Positions 1 to 9,216 of a DNA stretch of 64,000 nucleotides are shown piece after piece. The DNA is from Pseudomonas uvaldensis (GTDB lineage: Bacteria > Pseudomonadota > Gammaproteobacteria > Pseudomonadales > Pseudomonadaceae): the NCBI RefSeq assembly GCF_021271205.1, contig NZ_JAIWKS010000003.1, positions 310,001 through 374,000 of the forward strand. The letters are read 5' to 3'. Position numbers and translations under genes: made by a program. The notes beneath the pieces are model-generated. The model had not been told where the DNA came from and made no database searches. It was given only the letters and a program-made list of their open reading frames with translations. How positions within the stretch are numbered: the first letter of the stretch is position 1; every line of letters starts with the position of its first letter.

Positions 1-677
1 ACCGCCTCGAGCTGTGCGGTGAACGAATTCACGCTGATCTGCGCGCGCGCCAGGCCGGCGGCTTTTGCCGCGCGCATTTGGGGCAACATGTCCAGAGGGG
101 GAAGCAGTCCGATTGGGGGCGCAGTGGCAGGTGTCAACCCAGGTAACCGTTCGAGGTAGCTGGCCTGCGCAAAGACGCCGTAGGCGACCCGGCCTATGGA
201 TTTGTAAATCAGCGAAGGCTCGCCCAAGTGAGCGGTGCGAACCGCAACGTCAGCCACGCCGCGGACGATCTTGTGGAACTCGGCGCTCAACTGCAGCTCC
301 ACCGAGCAACGTGGATGCAGGGCTGTGAAGCGGCTCGCGGCTTCCAGCACTGAGGACGAGAATCCTTCCCCGGCACTGACCAGCACACTGCCACTGAGCT
401 CTGCCTGTCGCCCGGGCAGGCTCGCAAAGGTCTGTCGCCGCAACCCCGCTTCTGCCGCCAGGGCAACATCCACCAGGGATTGGCCTCGCGAGGTCAACCA
501 GCAACCTTCGACGCCCCGCTCGACAAGCGGCTCACCCAGGGCCGCCTCCAACTGAGTCAGCCGGCGGGACACCGTAGACGCCGCGATCCCCAACAACTGC
601 CCCGCTTGAAGAAAGCTGCCACGTCGCGACACCGCCAACAGCAGCCGAAGATCGTCCCAATTTGCTTGCGATGCCAT
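1..677 (-). CDS. LysR-family transcriptional regulator, C-terminus cut off by window edge
   Basis: Reading leftwards from an ATG at 677, the frame stays open to the window edge for 225 codons, so only the N-terminal three quarters of a roughly 300-residue regulator is present. Residues 1-60 form the LysR winged helix (LRLLLAVSRRGSFLQAGQLL, then AASTVSRRLTQLEAALG). The substrate-binding domain begins near residue 90 with GSVLVSAGEGF. The gene is divergent from the SnoaL-like gene at 793, with about 115 bp between them, so it probably controls that gene and the reductase after it. The effector is unknown. The family call is secure; the regulatory target is inferred from position. Confidence 0.85.
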   Translation of the reverse strand, partial: MASQANWDDLRLLLAVSRRGSFLQAGQLLGIAASTVSRRLTQLEAALGEPLVERGVEGCWLTSRGQSLVDVALAAEAGLRRQTFASLPGRQAELSGSVLVSAGEGFSSSVLEAASRFTALHPRCSVELQLSAEFHKIVRGVADVAVRTAHLGEPSLIYKSIGRVAYGVFAQASYLERLPGLTPATAPPIGLLPPLDMLPQMRAAKAAGLARAQISVNSFTAQLEA

Positions 678-792
678 GCGTCCCGTCTTCCCTGATCTGC
701 ATATATGCAAAGCCATTATGCAGCAGTCGCTGTTTTTCGAAAGCGGGCCCGACGGTATACCTACGCCCTTCGAAATGAATGGAATGGATTGT

Positions 793-1212
793 ATGACCAC
801 CGGCCCCAACGACTATGCGGAACGCGCCTCGAGAGCCTTCAATCGCCGTGATGTGGAGGCGATGCTCGCTTTAGTGAGCGAAGATTTCATCTACCTCGAC
901 GGCATGGGGGTGCAAATCGGTCGCGAGGCCATGCGCAAACGCGAACTCGCGCTGTTCGAAGCGCTGCCCGATGCCGAAGTAACTCTCACTCCGTTCATGG
1001 TCGCCGATGATCGATTGGCGCTGGTCGCTGTCCTGTCCGGCACCTTTACGGCTCCCCTGGTGCTGGCAGACCGCGTGATTCCGCCCCATGGTCGCCCGAT
1101 CACCACGCACTTTGCGGCGCACTTCATCTTCAAGGACGGGCTGGCGACCCATGAAGAGGTGTTCTTCGACACTGCAGTGTTGCTGCCGTCCTACGGACAG
1201 GATGAGGGCTGA
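793..1212 (+). CDS. SnoaL-like / NTF2-fold protein
   Basis: A protein of about 139 residues with the pattern of the SnoaL/ketosteroid-isomerase fold: an N-terminal helix with YAERASRAFNRRDVEAML, then SEDFIYLDG and alternating strands ending in HFIFKDGLATHEEVFFDT. Such proteins are small cyclases, isomerases or hydrolases of the NTF2 superfamily, and a specific reaction cannot be named. The ATG at 793 is preferred because the family usually starts just before this helix and a weak purine-rich stretch (GGAATGGA) lies upstream. The frame is open from 676, where an ATG would add 39 residues overlapping the regulator promoter. Only 3 bp separate it from the next gene, so the two are probably co-transcribed. 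Confidence 0.7.
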   Translation: MTTGPNDYAERASRAFNRRDVEAMLALVSEDFIYLDGMGVQIGREAMRKRELALFEALPDAEVTLTPFMVADDRLALVAVLSGTFTAPLVLADRVIPPHGRPITTHFAAHFIFKDGLATHEEVFFDTAVLLPSYGQDEG

Positions 1213-1215
1213 ACC

Positions 1216-2283
1216 ATGCGCAACGTATTCGTGACCGGCGCCACGGGCCTGCTGGGCAACAACCTGGTACGGGAACTGGTTGCCCGTGGCTGCACCGTCA
1301 AAGCCCTGGTGCGCTCCAGGGCCAAAGGTGAACAGCAGTTCAGCGAGTTTCCCGATCTGGAATGGGTGGTCGGAGACATGGCCGATGTCGCGGCCTTCGC
1401 CGCCTCGTTACAAGGCTGCGACACCGTGTTCCACACGGCGGCGTTCTTTCGCGATAACTACAAGGGTGGCAACCACTGGGAAGCACTCGAAAAGATCAAC
1501 GTCGACGGCACCCGGGACCTGCTTCACCACGCTTACCGCGCCGGCATACGACGCTTTGTCCACACCTCATCCATCGCCGTGCTTGACGGCGAACCCTGCT
1601 CGTCCATCGACGAGACCTGTCTGCGTGCTGACGCCGATGCCGATAATTACTACCGCAGCAAGATCCTGGCTGACCGCGTGGTGTTGTCATTCCTGGACAC
1701 CTATCCCGACATGCACGCCTGCATGGTCCTGCCCGGTTGGATGTGGGGCCCCGGCGACATCGGGCCGACCTCGTCGGGCCAACTGCTCAAGGATGTCGTG
1801 AACGGCAAGTTGCCTGGCCTGATCCCGGGGAGCTTTTCCGTGGTCGATGCCCGGGATGTCGCCTGGGCAATGATTGCCGCTGCCAGACAAGGCCGGCGAG
1901 GCGAGCGCTACCTTGCGGCGGGTCGGCATATCACGATGCGTCAATTGGTGCCGCTGTTGGGACGCGTGGCGGGCGTCAAGACGCCCGATCGACAGCTGCC
2001 GTTCCCCTTGTTGTACACCTTGGCTGCGGTGCAGGAGCTTTATGCGCGGGTGACCGGCAAACCGATCTTATTGAGCATGGCCACGTTGCGTCTCATGAGG
2101 CGAGAGGAGAACCGCACCTGCTTCAACCACCTCAAGAGCGTGCAGGAGCTGGACCTGAGTTTTCGAGCATTGGAGGTGACCATCGCGGACACGGTGGCGT
2201 GGTATCGAGAGCAGGGTGGGCTTGAGAAGCCAAGTGCGCGTGGCGTGAGGAAAGAAAAGCCTGTGGTCATGACTGACTATTGA
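1216..2283 (+). CDS. NAD(P)-dependent epimerase/reductase (extended SDR, dihydroflavonol-reductase-like)
   Basis: A 355-residue extended short-chain dehydrogenase/reductase. The Rossmann glycine motif TGATGLLG is at residues 7-14, the acidic/aspartate region VVGDMAD follows, and the YxxxK catalytic pair is Y145 and K149 (YYRSK). The later stretch WGPGDIGPTSSGQLL resembles the substrate region of dihydroflavonol-4-reductase-like and NAD-dependent epimerase proteins. It sits 3 bp after the SnoaL-like gene and probably acts on the same small molecule under the divergent LysR regulator. The substrate cannot be inferred. A short hairpin at 2340-2359 lies downstream. Confidence 0.85.
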   Translation: MRNVFVTGATGLLGNNLVRELVARGCTVKALVRSRAKGEQQFSEFPDLEWVVGDMADVAAFAASLQGCDTVFHTAAFFRDNYKGGNHWEALEKINVDGTRDLLHHAYRAGIRRFVHTSSIAVLDGEPCSSIDETCLRADADADNYYRSKILADRVVLSFLDTYPDMHACMVLPGWMWGPGDIGPTSSGQLLKDVVNGKLPGLIPGSFSVVDARDVAWAMIAAARQGRRGERYLAAGRHITMRQLVPLLGRVAGVKTPDRQLPFPLLYTLAAVQELYARVTGKPILLSMATLRLMRREENRTCFNHLKSVQELDLSFRALEVTIADTVAWYREQGGLEKPSARGVRKEKPVVMTDY

Positions 2284-2339
2284 TCTGGATACCGGATCGA
2301 TGCTGCCTGCATGACCCAGTAGGAGCTACCGGATAAACC

Positions 2340-2359
2340 CTTGTCTTTCGAGAGACAAG
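2340..2359 (+). terminator. possible weak hairpin downstream of the SDR gene
   Basis: CTTGTCT and AGACAAG form a 7-bp stem around a TTCGAG loop. There is no U-run directly after it; a T6 run appears about 20 bases later. It could be a weak terminator, or just a local palindrome. The remaining sequence between 2284 and 2549 shows no gene. Confidence 0.3.
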
Positions 2360-2549
2360 TCTTGCTCCGTGCAGGACCTTTTTTGTCGAGCCTAGAGGAA
2401 AGGGCTGTCGTCCATGCGCGACGCCTTCAAGTCTTCACCTGACCTGCCGCTATCGGTATAACGATTTTTACCGATCCATCGATTGCCTTTGCGATACCTT
2501 TGCTTTTTCGGCAGGGGCTTGGCAAACGCACGATAAGAGAACGCAGCGT

Positions 2550-3383
2550 ATGGACGACGGGCGATACGAAAGGCGGGCGGCAGGGGACGCGGCTGTGTCA
2601 TCCGGGCCGCTGCCGCATATCCTGCTTATCGACGATGAACCCGAGGACATCCGGGCAACGGTCGTTCTGCTCAAGGCGCAACCCTGGCGCATTTCCCTGG
2701 CCAGCGATGCCCAACAGGGTTATCAGCGTGCGCTGGCATTGCGTCCGGACCTGATCGTACTGGATGTGCACATGCCGCACATGGACGGTTTCAGCCTCTG
2801 CCGGCTACTGCGCGAGGCTCCGTCGACCCGGCAGACGCCGATTCTTTTCCTGTCGTCGGCCAACAGCACTTTCGAGCGCCTGGAAGGGTTGACCGTGGGC
2901 GGGGTCGATTACATCCCCAAGTCCTGCGCCCCCGAGGAAGTGCTGGCGCGTATCAGGATCCACCTGCAATTGACCTGGCGCGCGCCGCCGGCGAGGCAGG
3001 ACAACCCGGCGGCACCGGAGCCGGATGGCGACGGGATCGTGCTGCGGGCTGCGATGCGATTGATCGAACACCACCTCGACGACATGCCTTCTCTTGTCGC
3101 GCTGGCGCAAAAAGTCGGCACCCATGAGAAACGCCTTTCCCGGATATTTCGCGAGCATCTGGGCCTGACCGTGTTCGCCTACATCCGGGATGCTCGGCTG
3201 CGTCGCGGCCAGGAGCTGCTGTCCGAAAGCGCCATGAGCGTGCAGGACGTCGCCGAGTTGATCGGCTTTCGTAATGCCTGCAACTTCACCACGGCCTTCC
3301 GGCAGCGAATCGGCATGACGCCCAGCCAGTTTCGCCAGCAGACCCTGGGCATCGCTGATACCGAGTCGGCCGGGTCCGCCTGA
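2550..3383 (+). CDS. response regulator with receiver and AraC-type DNA-binding domain
   Basis: A 277-residue protein. The receiver domain covers about residues 25-145: the acidic pocket is in LLIDDEPED, the phosphoacceptor is D72 in VLDVHMP, and the conserved Lys is in DYIPKSC. Residues about 170-265 are an AraC/XylS double helix-turn-helix (LAQKVGTHEKRLSRIFREHL and VAELIGFRNACNFTTAFRQR). It overlaps the following histidine kinase by one base (TGATG), so translation is probably coupled and the kinase is its likely partner. The TonB-dependent receptor two genes on is the obvious candidate target. The signal is unknown. Confidence 0.9.
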   Translation: MDDGRYERRAAGDAAVSSGPLPHILLIDDEPEDIRATVVLLKAQPWRISLASDAQQGYQRALALRPDLIVLDVHMPHMDGFSLCRLLREAPSTRQTPILFLSSANSTFERLEGLTVGGVDYIPKSCAPEEVLARIRIHLQLTWRAPPARQDNPAAPEPDGDGIVLRAAMRLIEHHLDDMPSLVALAQKVGTHEKRLSRIFREHLGLTVFAYIRDARLRRGQELLSESAMSVQDVAELIGFRNACNFTTAFRQRIGMTPSQFRQQTLGIADTESAGSA

Positions 3384-5785
3384 TGCGGCTTCTGCAGGTT
3401 CTATTACTGGTGACGACGCTGCTGGCCGCCGGCCTGTTGTGCGCGGCGCCCGTGGACCTTTGTCAGGCTGATTATCAGGACCTGATGCCGGCGATGCAGA
3501 TCGTCGAGGACGCCCAGGCGAGGTTGAGCGTGGAGGACGTCGCCCGACTGCCCGAAGCGCAATTTCATGCCGCGACCCCGCAGTGGCCAGCGCAAAGCTA
3601 CAGCCGCTCGGCCTTCTGGTTGAAACTGCAACTCACCAACTCCAGCGATGTGGCCTGTTCGCGCCTGCTGGTGATCGGCGCGCCGCGCCTGGAAGACATT
3701 CGTGTCTTTCAATACGCCGACGGACGTTGGCGGGAGGCCCACGCCGGTGCCGCCTATCCGTTGGCCGAATGGCCCCAGCCGGCGGCGCGGCAGCCGGCGT
3801 TTCCAGTTTCGCTGGCGGCCGGACAGGGCGCAACGTTGTTCGTCCGCGTCACCAGCCACTTCCAGATGTTGCTGGAGCCACAGCTGTGGTCCGAGCCGGC
3901 ATTGCTGCGCAGTCAGCAGCAGACGTACCTGAGCGATGGACTGACCCTGGGCATTGTCCTGCTGGTCGTCCCGTTCGGGCTGATTGTCGGCGCGATCCTG
4001 CGCTCCCGATTGCTGACAGTGAATGCCGGCGCGGTACTCAGTTACATCCTGCTGACCTGCCTGGTGAACGGCTACCTGATCTACTGGGCCTCGGCACTCG
4101 GCTGGACCCGCGAGTTGCTGGCCGGCGCCAGCGTGATCTCGTTCATCCTGTTCCTCGCCTACATGCGCGTGCTGTTGCAGGTTTCCCGGCTGCCAAAAGT
4201 CATTGGTTGCAGCTATTGGGTGCCGCTGTTGGGGTGCGCCTTTGGCCGAGCCTGGTGGTTGAAGGTCGATCCGGTCCAAGGCGCGCAGTTCATCCAACTG
4301 TCGCTCTTGAGTTTTTATGCGGTGCTGCTCGCCACGTTGTTCATGGCCTGGCGCAAACGGCTGCGCTACGACTGGATGGCGTGGCTGGTGCCGGGGTTGC
4401 TGCTGGGGCAATTGCTGATGCGCTATTTCTTCCCGCAGGAGCAGTTGCCCTGGCAGTCGCCGGAAAGTAAACACAGTTTGTCGTCGACCCTGCCGGGCGT
4501 GGCCTTGTTGGTGTGTACGCTGATCATGGAAGTCAATCGCAGTCGCCAGCGGGAAAAGCACGCGCTGTCCAGTCTCGACCAACAACGCCAGGCCGAGCAC
4601 GAACGCCTGGAAAGCACCGTAGCCCTGCGCACGGCGCAGTTGCGCGAATCCCTGGCGGCCCGCAGTGCCTTGATGGCCCGCATCAGCCACGACCTGCGCT
4701 CGCCGCTGGTGCGCATCATCGACTATGCGCGCCTGCTGCACGGCGGGCCAAACCGCGAGTACCCGGCCACCATCGAACGCAATGCCCGCCAGCAACTGGA
4801 GTTGATCGACGAGATGCTTGAGTTCTCCCGAGGCGAGCTGGAGCAAATGCAACTGAGCCTGGCACCGGGCTACCTGTACGGCTTTCTCAGGGAGATTGCC
4901 GAGGAAGCGGGTTTCCTTGCCGCACGGCAGGGCAACACCTTTGAATCCGATGTGGCCGACGATCTGCCGGCGCTGGTCGAGGCCGATTTCAAACGCCTTC
5001 GGCAGATCCTCATGAACCTCTTGGCAAACGCAGCGAAATTCACCCGTAACGGCCAGATTCGTTTTGAAGTGGGCGGTTGTCCGGGCGCCGGCCCTGACAC
5101 CGTCGAGCTGTGTTTCAGCGTGATCGACACCGGCATTGGCATCGATCCGCAAGAGTTCGAGCAACTGCTGCAACCGTTCCAGCGCGGGCGCAATGCGCAA
5201 CGCTACGAAGGCAGCGGGCTCGGCTTGTCCATCGTTACGCAACTGCTGGAGCGCATGGGCAGCCGCCTGGAACCACAGGCCACCGGGCAGGGCGGCAGTT
5301 GCTTGCGTTTTCGCCTGCAACTCAAGTGCGCTCACGAGCACGACCTCGAAATCGGCATCGTCGATAACCACGCCGCCCCGTTTGACGGCCAGGGCAAGCA
5401 AGTCTTGCTGGTGGACGATGTCGAGCAGAACAGCGAATGGCTCTATGACCTGCTGGCCGGCTACGGCTTCGACGTGAGCATCGCGGCCAATGGAGAAGAA
5501 GCGTTGGCCTGCCTGGCGGAGCAGCCAATCGATCTGTTGATCAGTGACCAGATGATGCCCGGCATGGACGGCTGGGAACTGCTGCGTCAGGTCCGCGAGC
5601 GCTGCCGCCCTCTGCCGGTGATGCTCTATTCGGCAGTGCCGGCGCGCCGGCCACAGGCCTATCCGCAAGACCTGGTGTTCGATGCAGTCCTGCTCAAGCC
5701 CGCCGACAGCCGCGAGTTATTGGCGTGGGTCAAGACGCTCACGGGCCTGGACACGGTGCAGCGCACGATGGTCCGGGAGCGCTAG
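3383..5785 (+). CDS. hybrid sensor histidine kinase with 7TMR-DISM sensor and C-terminal receiver
   Basis: An 800-residue inner-membrane kinase. After a signal segment, residues about 25-175 look like the periplasmic 7TMR-DISM extracellular domain (SAFWLKLQLTNSS). A block of about seven hydrophobic helices follows (residues 185-385), then a coiled coil and the HisKA domain with H436 in ISHDLRSPL. The ATPase domain shows the N box (NLLANAAKF), DTGIGID and GSGLGLSI. A C-terminal receiver carries the phosphoacceptor D722 in SDQMMPGMDGW. It is translationally coupled to the response regulator upstream and nearly abuts the TonB receptor downstream. The stimulus may be the receptor's ligand or a related metabolite, which is inference. 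Confidence 0.9.
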   Translation: MRLLQVLLLVTTLLAAGLLCAAPVDLCQADYQDLMPAMQIVEDAQARLSVEDVARLPEAQFHAATPQWPAQSYSRSAFWLKLQLTNSSDVACSRLLVIGAPRLEDIRVFQYADGRWREAHAGAAYPLAEWPQPAARQPAFPVSLAAGQGATLFVRVTSHFQMLLEPQLWSEPALLRSQQQTYLSDGLTLGIVLLVVPFGLIVGAILRSRLLTVNAGAVLSYILLTCLVNGYLIYWASALGWTRELLAGASVISFILFLAYMRVLLQVSRLPKVIGCSYWVPLLGCAFGRAWWLKVDPVQGAQFIQLSLLSFYAVLLATLFMAWRKRLRYDWMAWLVPGLLLGQLLMRYFFPQEQLPWQSPESKHSLSSTLPGVALLVCTLIMEVNRSRQREKHALSSLDQQRQAEHERLESTVALRTAQLRESLAARSALMARISHDLRSPLVRIIDYARLLHGGPNREYPATIERNARQQLELIDEMLEFSRGELEQMQLSLAPGYLYGFLREIAEEAGFLAARQGNTFESDVADDLPALVEADFKRLRQILMNLLANAAKFTRNGQIRFEVGGCPGAGPDTVELCFSVIDTGIGIDPQEFEQLLQPFQRGRNAQRYEGSGLGLSIVTQLLERMGSRLEPQATGQGGSCLRFRLQLKCAHEHDLEIGIVDNHAAPFDGQGKQVLLVDDVEQNSEWLYDLLAGYGFDVSIAANGEEALACLAEQPIDLLISDQMMPGMDGWELLRQVRERCRPLPVMLYSAVPARRPQAYPQDLVFDAVLLKPADSRELLAWVKTLTGLDTVQRTMVRER

Positions 5786-5786
5786 G

Positions 5787-8147
5787 GTGCTCAATCGGGG
5801 TTACCGGCTGCTCTTGCTCGGCGGCTTGGCGATGTTGCCTTGGGCGTCCGTCCATGCCGTGCAAGAGGTTGCGCCGTCGCTCGACGCCATCGTCCTCGAC
5901 GAAACCACGGTGACCGCCCGCCGTCGCGAGGAAGACCCGCAACAGGTGCCCATCCCGATCAACGTTCTCTACGGCGAGCAATTGGACGAGGCCAACCTGC
6001 ACACGCTGCAAGATATCCAGCAGCGTGTGCCCGGACTGGTGGTGTCCGGGCATGACGCCCGCTATGCCGGTTTTGGCCTGCGCGGGTTCGGCGCGACCGC
6101 CTACAACGATGGCCTGGAAGGCAGTGTCGGCACCTACGTCGATGGTGTGTACCAGGCGCGCCAGGGCATGGCCTTCACCGAGTTGATGGACATTGAGCGC
6201 ATCGAAGTGCTGCGGGGCCCCCAAGGCACCTTGTTCGGCAAGAACACCACGGCGGGTGCGCTGAACATCATCACCCGCGCACCGACGTTCCAACCCGAGG
6301 CCAACCTTGAGGCCAGCTACGGAGACCACGGCCTGCGGGAGTATCGTGGGACGATTTCCGGGGCGCTGCGCGACGATGTCCTGGCGGGGCGGCTGAATGT
6401 TTTCGACCGCTCGGAGGAAGGGCAAGTGGAAAACATGGAAAACGGCTCCCGCCTCGGTGACGCCGACAGCCAGGGCCTGCGCGGACAACTGCTGTGGACG
6501 CCGACCACGGACTTCAGCGCCCGCCTGATCGCAGACCATGCCCGGCAAAACGAGGCCGGTAATGTGCTGCTGGTCAATCACTACAGCCAGCAGACGCGCA
6601 AACGCGCTCAATTTCTCGGCTATCCGCTGTCCGAGCCCGACCCTTATCAACGCGAGGTGCGTATCGACGCACCGGGGCGTCCGAAAACCCTGCAGGACGG
6701 TGTCTCGCTGGAACTGAACTGGGATCTGGATGACGCGATGCGTTTTACAAGCATCACCGCCTACCGTGACTGGGACTACCGCGCCGCCCGCGACGGCGAC
6801 AGCACTACGTTGTCGGTCGCTCAGTCCGAGACGGAACTGGGGCACCGGCAGTTCAGTCAGGAGTGGCGGCTATCGGGCACGGTCGGCTCGTCCATCGATT
6901 ATGTCGCCGGGCTCTATTATTTGCGCCAGCAGCTCGACCGGGACATCGACGTTCAGTTCGGCAAGGACGCCGCGCCCTGGTTCGTCGGCGATCAGTTGGA
7001 GCAACTGCAGAAACTCTACGGCATCACCTTTACCGATCCGAGCCAAGTGCCGTCGCTGCTTCTGGACGGCGCCCGGCAACACTATGACGGCGAGCAGAGG
7101 GGTGACAGCCGGGCGATTTTCGGCCAGGTTTCCTGGCGCCCCGTCGACCCTCTCGAACTGACCGGCGGCCTGCGCTACAGTCGGGAGCGCAAGGACGGCT
7201 GGGTTTCCCGTGATGTCAGCAACCTTGCGCCGCTGACGGGCTTGCCTCCGATCTTTCAGGGCGGTGGACAATTACTGCGCGACATCGCCCTCGGCCGTGG
7301 TTATTACCGCGAGGATTCGATCGAAGAACACAACGTCTCCAGCCTGCTCGGCGCCAGCTACCGCTTCAGCGATGCGGTGATGGGCTACGTCAGCTGGTCG
7401 CGGGGCTACAAGGCTGGCGGCATCAACTTCGACGTGGTCGGCCCGTTCACCGCGCCCACATTCGAGCCGGAACGCGCCACCTCACTGGAACTGGGCCTGA
7501 AGGTGCGCTTCTGGGACGAGCGGGCCATGCTCGACCTCGCCGTCTACCAGACCGATGTCGACAACTACCAGGCGCTCACCTACAGCCCACCGACGTCGAT
7601 GTTCGCGCCACCGCTGCGGGACAACCTGATCAACGTCGGCAAGGTCCGCCTGCGCGGCGTCGAACTGGATTCGGCCTGGCAACTGGCCCCCCGACTCACC
7701 TGGCGTCTGGGCCTGGCCTGGAGCGATGCACGCTATCGCAGCTTCCCCAACGCACCGTGCCCACCGCAGACCGGCCAATGGACCTGCGACCTCAGCGGTG
7801 ACCGCCTCTACAACGCCCCGGAATGGAACCTCAGCAGCGGCCTGGACCATAGCCATCCGCTGCCCTACGGACTGGAAGTCTACAGCGGCATCGACTACAG
7901 CTTTCGCACCGGCTACTACGGCACCCTCGAAGGTGGGGAAGGCAGCTATCAACCTAGCTACGGCATTACCAATCTGCGCCTGGGGCTGCGCAGCCAGGAC
8001 CGGGGTTGGGAAGTGGAAGGCTGGATGCACAACGCTTTCGACCGGCACTACATCACCGCCGTTTACTCATTGCTGGGGGCCGGAGACTACGGCGTGATGA
8101 CCGGCAGCGAAAGAACCCTCGGCACCACCCTCAGGCTTCGCTATTGA
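5787..8147 (+). CDS. TonB-dependent outer-membrane receptor
   Basis: A receptor of about 786 residues in the outer membrane that imports a ligand using TonB energy. The start chosen is GTG at 5787: it lies one base after the kinase stop, has a good ribosome site (GGGAG, 7-base spacing) inside the kinase end, and gives a clean signal peptide (LLLLGGLAMLPWASVHA). Earlier in-frame ATGs would put 35 basic residues ahead of it. The TonB box/plug starts near ETTVTARRREEDPQQ. The plug contains VEVLRGPQGTLFGKNTTAGA-type residues (here IEVLRGPQGTLFGKNTTAG), and the barrel ends in an aromatic residue (TLRLRY). The ligand is unknown; siderophore-type and other substrates both fit. Its 3' end overlaps the convergent GGDEF gene by 17 bp. 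Confidence 0.92.
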   Translation: MLNRGYRLLLLGGLAMLPWASVHAVQEVAPSLDAIVLDETTVTARRREEDPQQVPIPINVLYGEQLDEANLHTLQDIQQRVPGLVVSGHDARYAGFGLRGFGATAYNDGLEGSVGTYVDGVYQARQGMAFTELMDIERIEVLRGPQGTLFGKNTTAGALNIITRAPTFQPEANLEASYGDHGLREYRGTISGALRDDVLAGRLNVFDRSEEGQVENMENGSRLGDADSQGLRGQLLWTPTTDFSARLIADHARQNEAGNVLLVNHYSQQTRKRAQFLGYPLSEPDPYQREVRIDAPGRPKTLQDGVSLELNWDLDDAMRFTSITAYRDWDYRAARDGDSTTLSVAQSETELGHRQFSQEWRLSGTVGSSIDYVAGLYYLRQQLDRDIDVQFGKDAAPWFVGDQLEQLQKLYGITFTDPSQVPSLLLDGARQHYDGEQRGDSRAIFGQVSWRPVDPLELTGGLRYSRERKDGWVSRDVSNLAPLTGLPPIFQGGGQLLRDIALGRGYYREDSIEEHNVSSLLGASYRFSDAVMGYVSWSRGYKAGGINFDVVGPFTAPTFEPERATSLELGLKVRFWDERAMLDLAVYQTDVDNYQALTYSPPTSMFAPPLRDNLINVGKVRLRGVELDSAWQLAPRLTWRLGLAWSDARYRSFPNAPCPPQTGQWTCDLSGDRLYNAPEWNLSSGLDHSHPLPYGLEVYSGIDYSFRTGYYGTLEGGEGSYQPSYGITNLRLGLRSQDRGWEVEGWMHNAFDRHYITAVYSLLGAGDYGVMTGSERTLGTTLRLRY

Positions 8148-9216
8148 GCGAAATAAAACGCGTGGGACAAAACGCCAAGCGGTTGCCGCCGGCCTTCTTC
8201 GACAAGTACATCGCCTGATCCGCTTTGCTGATCAGCGCATCCACCTCCTGCCCATGCTCGGGGAAAAATGCCACGCCGATACTCGCGGCGATCTCCACCG
8301 TTTGCGCGCCAATCAGGATTGGCGCATTGGCCGCTTGCAACATGCGCTTGAGCAACGGCTCGCAGTCCTCCACCTCCTGCAAACCCACCAGCCCGGCCAC
8401 AAACTCATCGCCACCGAGCCGCGCCAGCGTGTCGCTTTCACGCAGCGTCGCATTGATCCGCGCCGCGACAATCTGCAACACCCGATCCCCCCAGTCATGG
8501 CCGTAACTGTCGTTAAGCGCCTTGAACCCATCGAGGTCGATAAACGCAATGGCGACCTTGTGCTGATGGATACGCGCCTTGCCCAATGCCTGACGCATCC
8601 GTTCGGCCAACAGTAGCCGATTGGGCAATTGCGTGAGCGCATCAAAACGAGCATCGCGTTCCAGCAACTGAAGACGTTGTTTCACCTGCGTCATGTCGCT
8701 GACCAGCGCCACATAATGCTGAACGTTCCCGTGACGGTCATGCACCGCGCTGATGCTGATGCGCGACGTCATCTCCCGGCCATCCTTGTGACTGCTTTGA
8801 ATCTCGCCGGACCAATGCCCATGGAAATCCAGCGCATTCTTCATAGGTGCATAGAACGCAGTGAGCCGCCGAACCATGCGATGGGAATTCAGATCCCGGC
8901 CCCTGACCTCGTCCTGTCCATAACCGGTGAGCCGCGTGAAGGCCTCGTTCACGCTGATGACCCGGCCGTACGGATCCACCAGAACGACCCCCTCCCGTGC
9001 GTGGCTGAAGACCGTTGCTGCCAGCTCCGGGCAAACGGCGCTACCGCGCTGCTCCAGCGTGTCCGCGTCACGGGTTGCCGGCCATGTCCTGGAGTCGAAG
9101 CCCTGCCGCGCCAAGTAACCGGCCAGGAACGAAAGCGCCCGGTGCAGTTGGATCAGCGTATTTGTGGCGAGCCTGGAGTTGAGGCAATAGCTACGGATGA
9201 AGGTGCGTAGGTTCAT
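8131..9216 (-). CDS. PAS-GGDEF diguanylate cyclase
   Basis: A cytoplasmic protein of about 361 residues that should make cyclic di-GMP. An N-terminal helical stretch is followed by a PAS domain (about residues 70-190, GVVLVDPYGRVISVNEAFTR) and a GGDEF domain. The active-site GGDEF is intact at residues 268-272, and an RxxD inhibitory site (RESD) lies five residues before it, so feedback inhibition is expected. No EAL domain is present. The ATG at 9216 is preferred because upstream in-frame sequence is a proline-rich, low-complexity stretch. It is convergent with the TonB receptor and overlaps it by 17 bp. The PAS signal is unknown. Confidence 0.9.
   Translation of the reverse strand: MNLRTFIRSYCLNSRLATNTLIQLHRALSFLAGYLARQGFDSRTWPATRDADTLEQRGSAVCPELAATVFSHAREGVVLVDPYGRVISVNEAFTRLTGYGQDEVRGRDLNSHRMVRRLTAFYAPMKNALDFHGHWSGEIQSSHKDGREMTSRISISAVHDRHGNVQHYVALVSDMTQVKQRLQLLERDARFDALTQLPNRLLLAERMRQALGKARIHQHKVAIAFIDLDGFKALNDSYGHDWGDRVLQIVAARINATLRESDTLARLGGDEFVAGLVGLQEVEDCEPLLKRMLQAANAPILIGAQTVEIAASIGVAFFPEHGQEVDALISKADQAMYLSKKAGGNRLAFCPTRFISLNSEA

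Noticed and set aside
3404..5668. Long open frame on the minus strand opposite the histidine kinase
   Set aside because: It mirrors the high-GC codon pattern of the kinase gene, is low-complexity and has no domain or ribosome site.
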